A stretch of DNA of 64,000 nucleotides from Candidatus Phytoplasma vitis (GCA_023934045.1 CP097583.1:310001-374000), one strand, 5' to 3'. Positions 38,410 to 48,773 are shown, counted from the stretch's first letter. Program-made: numbers and translations. Notes: generated by a model not told the origin, from the sequence alone.

Positions 38410-39283
38410 TATATTTTCTAAAAAAAATAAAAATCAAAATCAAAGGTATGTTAATTAAAAAAGCCACCGCCATTTGAATATTTATATTTTCCCCTATTTC
38501 ATTATCAAAAGTTTTTCTAGCCATATTAGTTAATAATTTAGCTCCCATTAATTCTGGCCAAGCATAAGCGTTCCAAGTAGCCACTATTCTAAAAATAACA
38601 GTTACAATAATACTCGATTTCGTAATAGGAACTAAGATTTTCCAAAGATACTTCCAATTACTAGCGCCATCTATTTTAGAGCTATAATATAATTCTTTCG
38701 GAACATTATTAAAAGTTATTAATAAATGTAAAATATGAACAATATTAATCAAATAAGGCATAATTAAAGCGTAATCCGTCCCAAACATGACTCTTGAGCC
38801 TCTACCATAATCAACCCAACCCAAATTAGAAACAATTCTATAATTAATGATGGTTAATGTTTCGCTCGTTGTCATTAAAGCTAAATATAATAACAATTTG
38901 ATGATAGATTTATAACGAAAATGAAAAATATTACTTAAAGCATAAGCGGTCACAATAGAACAAAAAGTTCCCAATAAAGTAGATAAAAAAGTAACTCTCA
39001 AAGTATTCCAAAAATAAGGTATAAATTGGAATTGGCCTCGGAAAGCTTTTCCGTAATTTTCTAGAAAATGTAATCCGTTTTGAGGTAATGATAAGGCATT
39101 ATCCTGAATAATTTCTAATGGTGTTTTTGTCGATGTAATGAACATCAAGTAAAAAGGTAAAATAAATAAAAAAGTAACTAAAAACAAAAATAAATATTTC
39201 AAAAGAGATAAAAAATCAATTTTTTTAATTCTCATTATTAAATTATGCCAAACATTTAATAAAGGTTTTTTTATACTATTCAT
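38372..39283 (-). CDS. Carbohydrate ABC transporter, permease (UgpE/MalG type)
   Basis: A 303-residue inner-membrane permease with six membrane segments and the EAA-type coupling motif around SSKIDGASNWKYLWKILVP, which docks on the ATPase. It pairs with the permease at 39305-40231 (21-base gap) and overlaps the binding-protein gene. Confidence 0.92.
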   Translation of the reverse strand: MNSIKKPLLNVWHNLIMRIKKIDFLSLLKYLFLFLVTFLFILPFYLMFITSTKTPLEIIQDNALSLPQNGLHFLENYGKAFRGQFQFIPYFWNTLRVTFLSTLLGTFCSIVTAYALSNIFHFRYKSIIKLLLYLALMTTSETLTIINYRIVSNLGWVDYGRGSRVMFGTDYALIMPYLINIVHILHLLITFNNVPKELYYSSKIDGASNWKYLWKILVPITKSSIIVTVIFRIVATWNAYAWPELMGAKLLTNMARKTFDNEIGENINIQMAVAFLINIPLILIFIFFRKYIVSGENKSGIKG

Positions 39284-39304
39284 TATATTTTTATAACCTT
39301 TAAA

Positions 39305-40231
39305 TTAATTTATTTTCTTTTTAGAAAAGATAAAACTTGTGATCGTAAATAAAATAGAAATTATAAATAATATAATTGCCGCTGTTGTTCCTTTAGCATA
39401 AGATTCAAAAGCCGAACTCGATAATTGATGATAAATATAACCCACGATTGTTCTTATTTTATAATTATGATTATGTCCAAATAAACCCACAACAGATTCA
39501 TATTCTTTAAAAACAGCTAACATCTCTATAATAAATTGATAAAAAATAACAGATTTAATCAAAGGCAAAGTGATTTTAGTAAAAATACGCCATCTAGAAG
39601 CTCCGTCAATTTTAGCGGCAGCATAATATGATTTATCAATGTCTTGTAAAGCTAAAACAAAAACAAAAATTTTAAAAGATAGTCTATTCCAAATATTATA
39701 TAAAATTAAAACAAACATTTTGTGACTATAAGGCGCGGTTCTATTAATCCATTCATGGTTAGAACCAAAACCTAATTTTCCTATAAATGTATTAAATAAA
39801 CCATTGGGTTTATCAGAACTAATGCCAAAATTATAATAAAAGAAAATACCAAAAATCATTCCCATAACTACATTATTAGAAATTAAAGGCAAGAAAAAAA
39901 AAGTTTTAAAAGTATTTTTAAAAAAATAATTTTTCACATTATTTAAAGCTAAGGCGATCATTAAAGCAATAAAAATAGAAATCGGAACTACTACAACAAC
40001 TAATATTAAAGTATTTTTCAAAGCATAAAGAAATTCTGTATCTTGAAAAACTTTTTGATAATTAATAAAACTGATAGGAAAATGACAAGTATCACTAAAT
40101 TTATCATAATGAGTAAAAGAAATAATGAAAACTTTAACTAAAGGATAAAAAGTAAAAATAGTCAAAATAATCAAAGCAGGAGTTAAATAAAACCAATGAT
40201 TATTTTTTTTCTGATTGATAATATTAAACAT
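39305..40231 (-). CDS. Carbohydrate ABC transporter, permease (UgpA/MalF type)
   Basis: A 308-residue permease with six membrane segments and the coupling motif AAAKIDGASRWRIFTKITLP. It starts directly at the end of the ATPase gene (stop and start adjacent), which suggests translational coupling. It forms the channel with the 38372-39283 permease. Confidence 0.92.
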   Translation of the reverse strand: MFNIINQKKNNHWFYLTPALIILTIFTFYPLVKVFIISFTHYDKFSDTCHFPISFINYQKVFQDTEFLYALKNTLILVVVVVPISIFIALMIALALNNVKNYFFKNTFKTFFFLPLISNNVVMGMIFGIFFYYNFGISSDKPNGLFNTFIGKLGFGSNHEWINRTAPYSHKMFVLILYNIWNRLSFKIFVFVLALQDIDKSYYAAAKIDGASRWRIFTKITLPLIKSVIFYQFIIEMLAVFKEYESVVGLFGHNHNYKIRTIVGYIYHQLSSSAFESYAKGTTAAIILFIISILFTITSFIFSKKKIN

Positions 40232-41323
40232 TTAATAAATCCTATGACCGCTTTTTTTATCAAAAATAAAAAATCTATTTTCAACAAGATTGAAACGAAA
40301 TTTTTTTTTATAAACGTGAGATAAATCTAATAATTTCTGTTTATAAGCAGGAATAATAATTTGAAAGGTTTTATGAATTGAATGAGGATGTTTGGCTAAT
40401 AAAAATAATTCTCTGCCAATATTTTCTAAAGCTATACCTTCTACTTCAAAAAGACCATTCTTTTCTATAGTATATCCTTCTGGTCTGATCGCAACATGAA
40501 CTTCTTGATCAAGATTATGAAATCGATCATGAGTCAAAAGAACTGTCTCGCCTATCATCAATTTGTTATCTTTAATTTGACCGTTAAAAATAGAAATATG
40601 TGGAACCCCTAAAAAAGACGCTACAAATAAATTAACGGGGTCTTCATAAATTTTTTTCGGAATATCTTTTTGTTGAATCACACCTTTATTCATGACATAA
40701 ATTTTATCACTAATAGACATCGCTTCTTCTTGATCATGAGTTACAAAAATAGCTGTAATCTTTGTTTTTTTTTGAATTCTTCTAATTTCTTCTCTCATTT
40801 TTAAACGAAGTCGGGTATCTAAATTAGATAAAGGCTCATCTAATAATAAAATTTTCGGATTTTTAATTAAAGCCCTAGCTAATGAGACTCTTTGTTGTTG
40901 TCCTCCAGAAAGTTCCGAAGGTTTTTTATCTAAATATTCTTCAATAGAAGCTAAAACAGAAATTCTTTTAACTTCTTTTTGAATTTGTTCCTCTGAAAAT
41001 TTTAAATTTTGCAAGGGAAAAATAATATTTTGAAGCACAGTCATATGCGGATATAATGCATAATTTTGAAAAACCAAACCAATACCTCTTTTTTCAGGAG
41101 GAAGATCGGTAACATCTTTATCATCAAAAAAAATTTTTCCTTCAGTAACTTTGGATAATCCAGCGATCATATAAAGAATAGTGGACTTGCCACATCCGGA
41201 AGGTCCTAAAAGACTTACTAACTCTCCAGTAGGAATTTCTAAATTAATTTTGTCAACGGCGTAAGATTTTTTTTTATTTTTATTTATAAAAACTTTAGAA
41301 ACGTTATCTAATATTATTCCCAT
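40232..41323 (-). CDS. Carbohydrate ABC transporter, ATP-binding protein (UgpC/MalK/MsmX type)
   Basis: A 363-residue ATPase. Walker A GPSGCGKST, signature LSGGQQQR, Walker B ILLLDEPLSNLD and the switch THDQEEA are all intact, and the C-terminal OB-fold regulatory domain typical of sugar ATPases is present (VAIRPEGYTIE). It powers the two permeases downstream and could serve other sugar transporters too. It begins 30 bases after asnS on the same strand. Confidence 0.95.
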   Translation of the reverse strand: MGIILDNVSKVFINKNKKKSYAVDKINLEIPTGELVSLLGPSGCGKSTILYMIAGLSKVTEGKIFFDDKDVTDLPPEKRGIGLVFQNYALYPHMTVLQNIIFPLQNLKFSEEQIQKEVKRISVLASIEEYLDKKPSELSGGQQQRVSLARALIKNPKILLLDEPLSNLDTRLRLKMREEIRRIQKKTKITAIFVTHDQEEAMSISDKIYVMNKGVIQQKDIPKKIYEDPVNLFVASFLGVPHISIFNGQIKDNKLMIGETVLLTHDRFHNLDQEVHVAIRPEGYTIEKNGLFEVEGIALENIGRELFLLAKHPHSIHKTFQIIIPAYKQKLLDLSHVYKKKFRFNLVENRFFIFDKKSGHRIY

Positions 41324-41353
41324 AATTAAAATCCTCTAATAATTTTTATTATT

Positions 41354-42745
41354 TTAAAAAAAAGCTTTTTTAGAAGTTCTAGGAAACGCTATAACGTCTC
41401 TAATATTATCTAAACCAGTTAAATAAAGTAATAATCTTTCGAATCCTATTCCGAAACCTGAATGTATACAACCGCCAAAACGACGCAAATCTAAATACCA
41501 TTCTAATTCTTCTGGAGCAATATTAAATTTATGCATCTTATCTTTTAAAATTTCTAAATTTTCTTCTCTTTGAGAACCACCTATTAATTCACCAATTTTA
41601 GGAACTAATAAATCCATAGCGGCCACAGTTTTGTGATCTGGATTATTTTTCATATAAAAAGCTTTGATCTCAATAGGCCAATCGATAACAAAAACAGGTT
41701 CATCAAAAAAATTAGTTAAAAACCTTTCATGTTCTGTAAATAAATCTGAACCATAAACAGGTTTATTTTCGAATTCAATGTTACTTTTGGATAAAATTTC
41801 AATTGCTTCAGCATATTTAATTTTTTTAAATTCTTTTAAATTCGCTATTTTTTCTAATCTTTGAATTAAATTTTTTTCGACATTTTCTTCTAAAAATAAA
41901 AAATCTTCTTTATTTTTTTCTAAACAATTTTTAATAATATATTGCAGCATTTTTTGAGCTATTTGCATATTTTCTTTTAAATCACAAAAAGCCATTTCGG
42001 GTTCGATCATCCAAAATTCTGATATATGTTTGGAAGTATTCGAATTTTCAGCTCTAAAAGTAGGACCAAAAGTATAAATTTTTTTAAAAGCTAAAGCCAT
42101 CGCTTCGCCTTCTAATTGGCCAGTAACAGTTAAAAAAGTTGGTTTTTCAAAAAAATCTTGTTTAAAATCAACCTTTTTATCTTTATCCAAAGGTACTTTA
42201 TTTAAATCTAAAGTAGTCACTTGGAATAATTCTCCTGCGCCTTCACCATCACTTGTAGTAATAATGGGGGTATGCGCCCAAATAAATCCTTCTTTTTGAA
42301 AAAAATCATGAATAACCATACTAGCTGTATTTCTAATTCTGAAAACAGCTCCGAAAAGTTTCGTCCTAAATCTTAAATGCGCTACTTGACGTAAAAAAAC
42401 TTTAGAATGTTTTTTAGATTGAATAGGATAAGAACCATGATTCTCTCCTAAAATAATTATTTTATCAGCTAATAATTCAAAAGGTTGAGCCGCATTAGAA
42501 GTAAGAACTAAATTACCTTCTAAATATAAAGAAACTCCTACTTGTAACTTATCTTTGATTTCCAGAAAATAATTTTCTTGAACGTTTTTATAAACTACTT
42601 GTAATTCTTTGACAAAAGTACCATCGCTTAAATCACAAAAAAATAAATTTTTTTGAAAACGACAATTTTTAATCCATCCATTAATAAAAATTTTTTTATT
42701 TACATTTGAAATGTAATTATTATAAAGATATTTAACAGAACACAT
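41354..42745 (-). CDS. Asparaginyl-tRNA synthetase
   Basis: A 463-residue class II synthetase. The N-terminal OB domain ([15 protein letters not shown]) is followed by motif 2 ([20 protein letters not shown]) and motif 3 ([16 protein letters not shown]). The complete length and the AsnS-type binding region point to AsnS rather than AspS. It has an AGAGGG ribosome-binding site. Probably the first gene of the run into the sugar transporter operon. Confidence 0.95.
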   Translation of the reverse strand: MCSVKYLYNNYISNVNKKIFINGWIKNCRFQKNLFFCDLSDGTFVKELQVVYKNVQENYFLEIKDKLQVGVSLYLEGNLVLTSNAAQPFELLADKIIILGENHGSYPIQSKKHSKVFLRQVAHLRFRTKLFGAVFRIRNTASMVIHDFFQKEGFIWAHTPIITTSDGEGAGELFQVTTLDLNKVPLDKDKKVDFKQDFFEKPTFLTVTGQLEGEAMALAFKKIYTFGPTFRAENSNTSKHISEFWMIEPEMAFCDLKENMQIAQKMLQYIIKNCLEKNKEDFLFLEENVEKNLIQRLEKIANLKEFKKIKYAEAIEILSKSNIEFENKPVYGSDLFTEHERFLTNFFDEPVFVIDWPIEIKAFYMKNNPDHKTVAAMDLLVPKIGELIGGSQREENLEILKDKMHKFNIAPEELEWYLDLRRFGGCIHSGFGIGFERLLLYLTGLDNIRDVIAFPRTSKKAFF

Positions 42746-43569
42746 TGTTTCCCTCTTGAATAAATTTTTAATTTTTATTTTTTTTAAATTACATCTTTTT
42801 TTGAAATTTAAATCAATAATTTTCTATTTTGAGATATTTTAAAAAAAATAATAAATTAAAAAATAAAATTTATTTAAAAATTTAAACTTTTTTATAATAA
42901 AATAATTATTTTTAAGACTTAATACTTTTTGAATTAGATAGTATTATTATATCAATATTTATAATATTTTAAATAAATTTTAAACTTAATTAATTTTATA
43001 TTTTTTTTATTTCAAAATAAAAATATTGTATATTAAAAAGAAAATTAAATGATATTAAATAAAAATTATTTGTTTAATTGTTTACAATCATATTGGTCCT
43101 AAACTTTTTAATAATGAAAGTAAAATTGTAGATATTAAAAAACATCTTCGAGAAAATAAAAATAAGTTCGTTAGAAAGGATATTTTTAATTTTTCAAATT
43201 AAAATTAAGGTTAGTTGGTTAACTTTACAAACTTTCTTAAGAAGTTAAAGATATAACAATAACTAAAAAAAATAGTTAAAATATTTATTCAAAAAATTAC
43301 GTTATAATTATCCTAAATATTTAAAACAAAATGTATATCAAGAAGAAAAAATAAAAAAAATTTAAATATTTTATTTCGGATCAATTACAAACTCAAAGAC
43401 AGAAGGTACAAATAATTGAAAATTAAATTAAAAAACTTTAAAAACAAATTAATAATTTAAATAAAAAAATTGTTATTTTTCAAAAAAATGTATTACAATA
43501 TCAATATATAAAAAAATTCAATCAATTTTAATATATTTTAAATATATAAAGGAAAAAAGAAAAACAAAA
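42746..43569. other. Gene-free region with plus-strand gene remnants
   Basis: From 42746 to 43070 only AT-rich sequence is seen. From about 43080 to 43500 the plus strand carries interrupted protein-like sequence (for example NHIGPKLFNNESKIVDIKKH and YNYPKYLKQ-like pieces) with stops and frame changes, probably a dead gene upstream of xseA. It cannot be named. The promoter of the xseA-like gene should lie in the last 100 bases. Confidence 0.4.
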
Positions 43570-44721
43570 ATGAAATATTCTATAGAAACATGCCTAGATG
43601 TTGCTGATTTTTTACAACGAATTGATGAATTTAAAGATAAATATAAAAAAAATAAATTACCTCTAATTAAGGGTTATATTAAGCGAAATCAAAAGGGCAA
43701 TTTTGTAATTACTAGTCAAAAAAATGATAATCAAGAAATAAAAATAACGGGATCATCATTTAAAAGAGAGATGATAGATCGAAGTATCATTATTCAAAGT
43801 AAGTTAATTAATAAATATTGGACTTATCAATTAGAAATTATTCGTTGGTTGTTTATAGAAGATATTACAAAGGAAAATTTACAAAAAAATATAAAAGCTA
43901 TAAAATCGGACGGAAAAATAGGTATTTTAACAAACGAAACTGATGCTCTTTCAGATATTGAATGGGAATTGAAAAAAGCAAATTATAAAAATTATGAATT
44001 ATTTAAGGTTCGTATACAAGGAAACGAAGCTATTGATGATATTTGCAAAAAGATTAAAGAAGTAAATGATAAAAATCAATGCGATATTATTTTACTTAGT
44101 CGTGGAGGTGGAGATGAATCAGACATTAATGATGTTTTTAATAATTTAGATATAATCACAGCTATTAAAAAATCAAAAATACCGATTTTTACTGGAATAG
44201 GTCATGCTCTTAATACTACTTTTTCTGATTTAGTAGCTTATAATAATGCTATTACACCAACATCTAGTATTCAAAATGTTCTTGAGTTAATAAAATCTTT
44301 TGATAAGGTTAAAAACAATTATGAAAATCATAATGATAAATTATTAGATTTGCATTTAGACAAAATTATTCAAAAAATTATAAAGACTCCTTTAGAAATA
44401 GTAAATATTGAATTTTCAAATAAAAATATCCTTATTGATATATATAATGAAGATAAAAATGAAGATAAAAATATAATTATTTTAAATGTTTTTTTGTTAA
44501 ATAAAATATTAAATGATTATAATTTCCAAATTTATCTTTTAAAAACTAATATTATAAGCAATTTAAATTTAAAACAAAAAGTATTATATTTAAATGAAGA
44601 ACAATTGCAAAAAACAATAGCTTTTCGATTTTTTTCCTCTGCTAATAAACCTACAAATTATAATCGCAATCAGAAATTATTATTGATCAATACAAATATA
44701 ATAATAAATTTTCCTTTATAA
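43570..44721 (+). CDS. Divergent exonuclease VII large subunit (XseA-like)
   Basis: A 383-residue protein. The catalytic region of XseA is clear: GILTNETDALSDI (117-130), CDIILLSRGGGDESDINDVF (171-190), then PIFTGIGHALNTTFSDLVA and ITPTSS. The N-terminal OB fold is weakly conserved, and the C-terminal coiled coil is short. Of the residues reported as important in E. coli XseA (D155, R205, H238, D241), the first three align with D129, R178 and H212, but the fourth is Asn (N215). The small subunit gene xseB is not adjacent, and the gene stands alone on the plus strand among minus-strand genes. It could be an inactive or altered paralogue. The AAGGA site before the ATG is 16 bases away. Confidence 0.8.
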   Translation: MKYSIETCLDVADFLQRIDEFKDKYKKNKLPLIKGYIKRNQKGNFVITSQKNDNQEIKITGSSFKREMIDRSIIIQSKLINKYWTYQLEIIRWLFIEDITKENLQKNIKAIKSDGKIGILTNETDALSDIEWELKKANYKNYELFKVRIQGNEAIDDICKKIKEVNDKNQCDIILLSRGGGDESDINDVFNNLDIITAIKKSKIPIFTGIGHALNTTFSDLVAYNNAITPTSSIQNVLELIKSFDKVKNNYENHNDKLLDLHLDKIIQKIIKTPLEIVNIEFSNKNILIDIYNEDKNEDKNIIILNVFLLNKILNDYNFQIYLLKTNIISNLNLKQKVLYLNEEQLQKTIAFRFFSSANKPTNYNRNQKLLLINTNIIINFPL

Positions 44722-44878
44722 CTATTAAATATTTAGTTGATGTTTAACCATTGATTAGTATAATATTGGGTATATTTTTATCTTTTAGATATTAAAAAAT
44801 AAAAAAAATATAAATTTTTATTTAAATATTTGCAAAAATAAATTTTAAATATTAAAATTAATGTATTATATCATAAAT

Positions 44879-44906
44879 AAAAAAGACTCTCGAGAGAGTC
44901 TTTTTT
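44879..44906. terminator. Bidirectional terminator
   Basis: The perfect stem AAAAGACTCTC/GAGAGTCTTTT with T-runs both ways lies between the converging xseA-like gene and the 44947-46231 gene and can serve both. Confidence 0.85.
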
Positions 44907-44946
44907 ATTGTAGTTTCGTAAACCAAATCTTAGTATCATAATTAGC

Positions 44947-46231
44947 TTATTTTTCTAGAATATTCGGAATAACCTTAGGTTGTAATTCGCTATTTTCTAG
45001 TTGATAAGACCATCTTTTTTTAATATGATCGTATGAAAAAATAATATTGTTGTTTTTGAGTCGTGAAGGGTATTTAATTGATGTTAATTTACCTTCTGAA
45101 TCATAATATTCTATCGTCTGATCGCCGAAATTATGAGAATAAGAATTATCAGAGTTAGTTTTTTTAGAATATTTTAATTCCTGTGGAACTTCATTATTGG
45201 AGATATCTTTTTTTATGGTTTTAATTTCTTGTAAACGTAGATATTCATCATAACGCAAAACATCTATTAATCTTTCTTGATGTTTTGAATATAATGAAAA
45301 ATAATTACCTGGTTCTAATTTTTCAATTTTAACATCTTTATATTTTTCAGTACTAGGATCATAAATTTTTAAAATATCTTCAACTTGAAGTTCATCATAT
45401 ATTTTATTAGTTATTAAACGATTTGCTTCACTTCTCTTTATGTCGCCTAGTTTTTGATCAAGTTTATATTTTTCATTAATTTTATATTTGTTTATAATAT
45501 CATATTTGTTTATAATATCTTTATTTTGATCAATATCAAGAATGTCTTCTGAATAAGCATTTATTCAATTTCTTTAAATCATCTTCTTGTTGATATTGAC
45601 CATAAATCACTTCATCACTATCATAAATAAAATTACGTTTTTTATCTTTATCATCCTGAATAATCACTTTACGATAAGGTATTTCTTTTCGATTGTGGCT
45701 TAATATTGTTACTTTTGATGGTGGATTTTCATAACCCTCAAAAAACAAATATTCCAATCCACTAGTGTGAGAATTAGGCGTGTAATCTTTTATAAGTATA
45801 ACCAATGTATAAAATTCTATTAATGTAATTAGATTTTCATTTTCATCATAACAATATAATTGGTATGGTGTATCATCCCTATCATTAAAACGATCTATTG
45901 ATCTACAATAAGCTTGTTGTATTTTTCCTTGTTCAGAAATTTTTAAAAAAGAACCGTCATCATAGACAATTTCTTTATATAAACCATTAGGATGTTTTTT
46001 GGTTTTGGTTTGATTTATTTTGTTAATATTATTTATTTGAACGAAATATTTTTGAAATTCTAAAAAAATTCCAGTTATATTGCTATAAAGTGGATTTTCA
46101 CCGGAATTTGAAGACTTTTTACGATCCAAAACAAAAAAAATAAAAAGAGCACTAATTATTAAAATAGTAAAGATTGTTATTATTATATATAATTTTTTAT
46201 TATTATTAGGCCTATTGTTTATAATATACAT
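44947..46231 (-). pseudogene. Frameshifted membrane-anchored protein, DUF2963-like
   Basis: Two open frames belong together. The first (45536-46231) has an N-terminal membrane segment (about residues 15-34) and motifs such as YKEIVYDDGSFLKISEQGK; it ends shortly after EDDLKKLN. The second is open from about 45560 down to 44947 in the next frame (YSEDILDIDQNKDIINKYD ... EYYDSEGKLTSIKY) with no ATG start, only a TTG at 45258. One frameshift near 45550-45565 separates them; joined, they make about 428 residues. The short Tyr-Asp/Glu-Gly repeats resemble the DUF2963 proteins common in phytoplasmas, but this is a weak match. A truncated anchored protein may still be made. It lies downstream of 46284-47441. 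Confidence 0.65.
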
Positions 46232-46283
46232 CTTATAACTCCTAAAACATTTCTAAAAAATAAAAATGCATTATAATAAAATA

Positions 46284-47441
46284 TTAAGGCGTTAACGCTG
46301 CCAAACTCCAAGAAGCTCCGCCAGTCGCTGGCGCTGCTAATGTTGCTGCGCTCCATTTAGCTATTTGCCATAAACCATAACCCGTAATACCTACTGCAAA
46401 TGTACCAACAGCAATCGCCTCTAAAGCATTTGCTTTTTCATTTCTTTGTTTTTCTTCAATTACTTTTTGTTGTTCTATGAAAGCTAATCTTTTGTTTTCT
46501 ATTTCTTTTGTTCTTTGTTGTTCAAACAAATATATTCTTTGCTTTTCTTTTTCTTCCTCTTTTATTTTGGCCGCTAACTTTTCATCAACCGCACTATAAA
46601 TAACATAAGAATTTGAATCATGTTCACAATTAAAAAATTCCCCATTTTTAATAATTCCGATTTTATTAAACAAACATCGAACGGTATCTTTAACTGTTTC
46701 AAAAGAATAATTAATAAATAATGCTGTATCTGATAACGTTTGGCATGATTTAACAGAATCCAAAGAATTTTCATCTTCGAAAACAACATTTATTTCTTTT
46801 TGTTCTTTTGTTCCTGAAAATATTTTTTTATCAGGAGTAAAAGATTTTTTTATTAAATTAAAAGTTAAATGATTTTCATTATTAATTTTTAAATCCGTGA
46901 TTAATTTTGGAGCTAAATTATTATTATTTAGAATACCAAATATTTCTAATCGATTATCGTTGTTTAAATTAAGTTTAAAACCTTTAATTATTGTATCTTT
47001 AATATTTGTATCTTTATTTATATTTGAAAGTTTTTTTAATTTTAATTTACCTTTATCACAATAATTTTGTTCAATTTCAATAGTTATTAAATTATCTGGT
47101 TTTTTTAACATAATTTCTATTTTATTACGAATATTTTCGCCCAGTTTCATTAAATCTTTAGGAAGATTTACTAAAACTAAAACATATTCTGTATTTTTAG
47201 CATCATTTAAATAACATTTTAAAATATCTTTTTTAATGAGATGTTTATAAACATCATCCATTATCATTTCTTTTAATTCTTTATCCTTAATTTTAGGGAT
47301 ATAATCACTTTTTTTGACCACACAAGAACATAAACCGAATTCTAATTTTTCCACATCTTTTAAATCAGCTTTAGGATTAAAGAAAAAATAACTATCTTCT
47401 GGATTTTTTTGAAGATGTTCTTTTAAAGATGATAAATTCAT
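46284..47441 (-). CDS. Hypothetical protein with coiled coil and hydrophobic Gly/Ala-rich C-terminus
   Basis: A 385-residue protein with no recognised domain and no signal peptide. Residues 1-290 are mixed; 290-340 form a charged, probably coiled-coil stretch (EKLAAKIKEEEKEKQRIYLF); the last 45 residues are hydrophobic and rich in Gly, Ala and Trp (GTFAVGITGYGLWQIAKW, LAAPATGGASW), enough for one or two membrane segments. This C-terminal tail is unusual for the window and recalls tail-anchored or membrane-inserting proteins. It lies five bases after the secreted 47447-47803 gene and 52 bases before the frameshifted gene, so the three probably form one transcript. Its GC content rises in the tail. 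Confidence 0.7.
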   Translation of the reverse strand: MNLSSLKEHLQKNPEDSYFFFNPKADLKDVEKLEFGLCSCVVKKSDYIPKIKDKELKEMIMDDVYKHLIKKDILKCYLNDAKNTEYVLVLVNLPKDLMKLGENIRNKIEIMLKKPDNLITIEIEQNYCDKGKLKLKKLSNINKDTNIKDTIIKGFKLNLNNDNRLEIFGILNNNNLAPKLITDLKINNENHLTFNLIKKSFTPDKKIFSGTKEQKEINVVFEDENSLDSVKSCQTLSDTALFINYSFETVKDTVRCLFNKIGIIKNGEFFNCEHDSNSYVIYSAVDEKLAAKIKEEEKEKQRIYLFEQQRTKEIENKRLAFIEQQKVIEEKQRNEKANALEAIAVGTFAVGITGYGLWQIAKWSAATLAAPATGGASWSLAALTP

Positions 47442-47446
47442 AGCAA

Positions 47447-47803
47447 TTAAATCTTGTTTCCAGAATCCAATAAATCCATTTCATCTTTAATAGTAGTACC
47501 ATTATGAATACATTTATAAATATATTCACCATCTTCGCCATAATTTTTAACAACATAATTTTTAATATTTTTATCAGTTTCATTGTTTAAAATTTGTTTT
47601 TTAGTAATCCATTCTTCTTGTTTTTCAAAAGGATCTTTTAAAACCACTGGAACTGTGTAAAAATCTTTTTTATTTAAAGAACCTAAAAAATAAAGATATT
47701 TGCTGCCACTTAACTCATGAGGTTTATCATAATTAGGATAGTGTTTTTCTTCATTAGCCAAAATTGGATTTTTAATAAAAAATAAAAAGAAAAAGAACAA
47801 CAT
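47447..47803 (-). CDS. Small secreted hypothetical protein
   Basis: A 118-residue protein that begins with a hydrophobic stretch (MLFFFFLFFIKNPILA) and a likely signal peptidase site (ILA-NEE), leaving a mature protein of about 100 residues rich in charged residues and Tyr. The frame lacks the usual basic N-terminus of a signal peptide. In the neighbouring frame just upstream, an ATG at about 47827 encodes MFLLKKLF, exactly such an N-terminus, ending in a stop next to this start. One base change would fuse them. A strong AGGAGG lies about 29 bases upstream of that ATG, and another start is therefore uncertain. Small secreted proteins of this type are candidate effectors in phytoplasmas. First gene of its operon. 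Confidence 0.6.
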   Translation of the reverse strand: MLFFFFLFFIKNPILANEEKHYPNYDKPHELSGSKYLYFLGSLNKKDFYTVPVVLKDPFEKQEEWITKKQILNNETDKNIKNYVVKNYGEDGEYIYKCIHNGTTIKDEMDLLDSGNKI

Positions 47804-48190
47804 TAAAATAACTTTTTCAACAAAAACATTTTTTTACTAAATATATAATTAAACCAAAACCTCCTAAATTATTTTTTTATTTGATAAAATATTTAATAAA
47901 AATGAATAAAATAAAAATAAATATTTAAAAAAATCAAAAATAACTAGAATAAAAATTTATTATCAAATATTTTTATTACCTTCTTTCCTTAGAATAATTT
48001 AATTATATTTTTTTTATAATTGGTTTTTGATTAGGTTTTTTTATATTAGAAAATATTTTTTTAATGTCATAATTTTTATTGTTAGTAAAAAATATAATTG
48101 TTTGAATTATAACACAAATCAAAAAAAAATGCTTAAATAAATTTAATAAAATTAATTTTTAGCGAAGTGATTATTCTTCTAAAAAAATAA

Positions 48191-48215
48191 AAAATACTGT
48201 TATTAAACAGTATTT
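48191..48215. terminator. Orphan terminator-like hairpin
   Basis: The stem AAATACTGTT/AACAGTATTT with T-rich flanks is not next to any intact gene on either strand. Confidence 0.6.
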
Positions 48216-48716
48216 AATATTTTTACAAATTTAATTTTTGTTATTTTTTATTAACCTTTTTAATTTTTTATTTTTCGTAATAAAAAATAATAATAAGGAA
48301 GTAATTATTTGAATTATTCTCACCTAATAAACAGAACCACCTTATTATTTACATTTCTCATAACAATATCTAAAATAAATAAAAACAGAACTTAAAAAGT
48401 TTTTTTATATAAGAAAATAAAACAATAAATTTTAATTTTCAAAAACTTAAAATTTGTTTTTTTTTTTTTTTATGTAATAATTATAATTGTTAATTGTATA
48501 AAAAAATATTATCAATTATAGAAGATAAAATAAAAAAATAAAGGATAAAATTTTTAAAATGGAAATACAAAATAAAAAAAATTATGACTATTTATGAGGT
48601 TTTGGTATTATACTAATTCAGTTTTTACAAAATATTGTTATAAATAATAATAATATTCATAAATATGATTCAAAAAGAAATAATATAATCGAATATATAT
48701 TAATAAATTCGAACAA

Positions 48717-48754
48717 TTATAATTTTAAAATTTATATAAATTTTAAAATTATAA
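48717..48754. repeat. Perfect 38-base palindrome upstream of a membrane protein gene
   Basis: The sequence from 48717 to 48754 equals its own reverse complement over all 38 bases (half-site TTATAATTTTAAAATTTAT). It ends a few bases before the AGAAAGG ribosome-binding site of the 48774-49169 gene. In RNA it would form a hairpin next to the ribosome-binding site; in DNA it could be an operator or a cruciform. Confidence 0.9.
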
Positions 48755-48773
48755 AAGAAAGGTTTTTTATAAA

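Larger units (their letters stand above)
47830..48770. other. Long intergenic region
   Basis: About 940 bases with no intact gene. It holds an isolated terminator-like hairpin (48191-48215), a short plus-strand frame at 48559 that meets UGA after 12 codons and then stays open to about 48820, and the 38-base palindrome at 48717-48754. The orphan terminator suggests that a gene has been lost. Confidence 0.45.
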
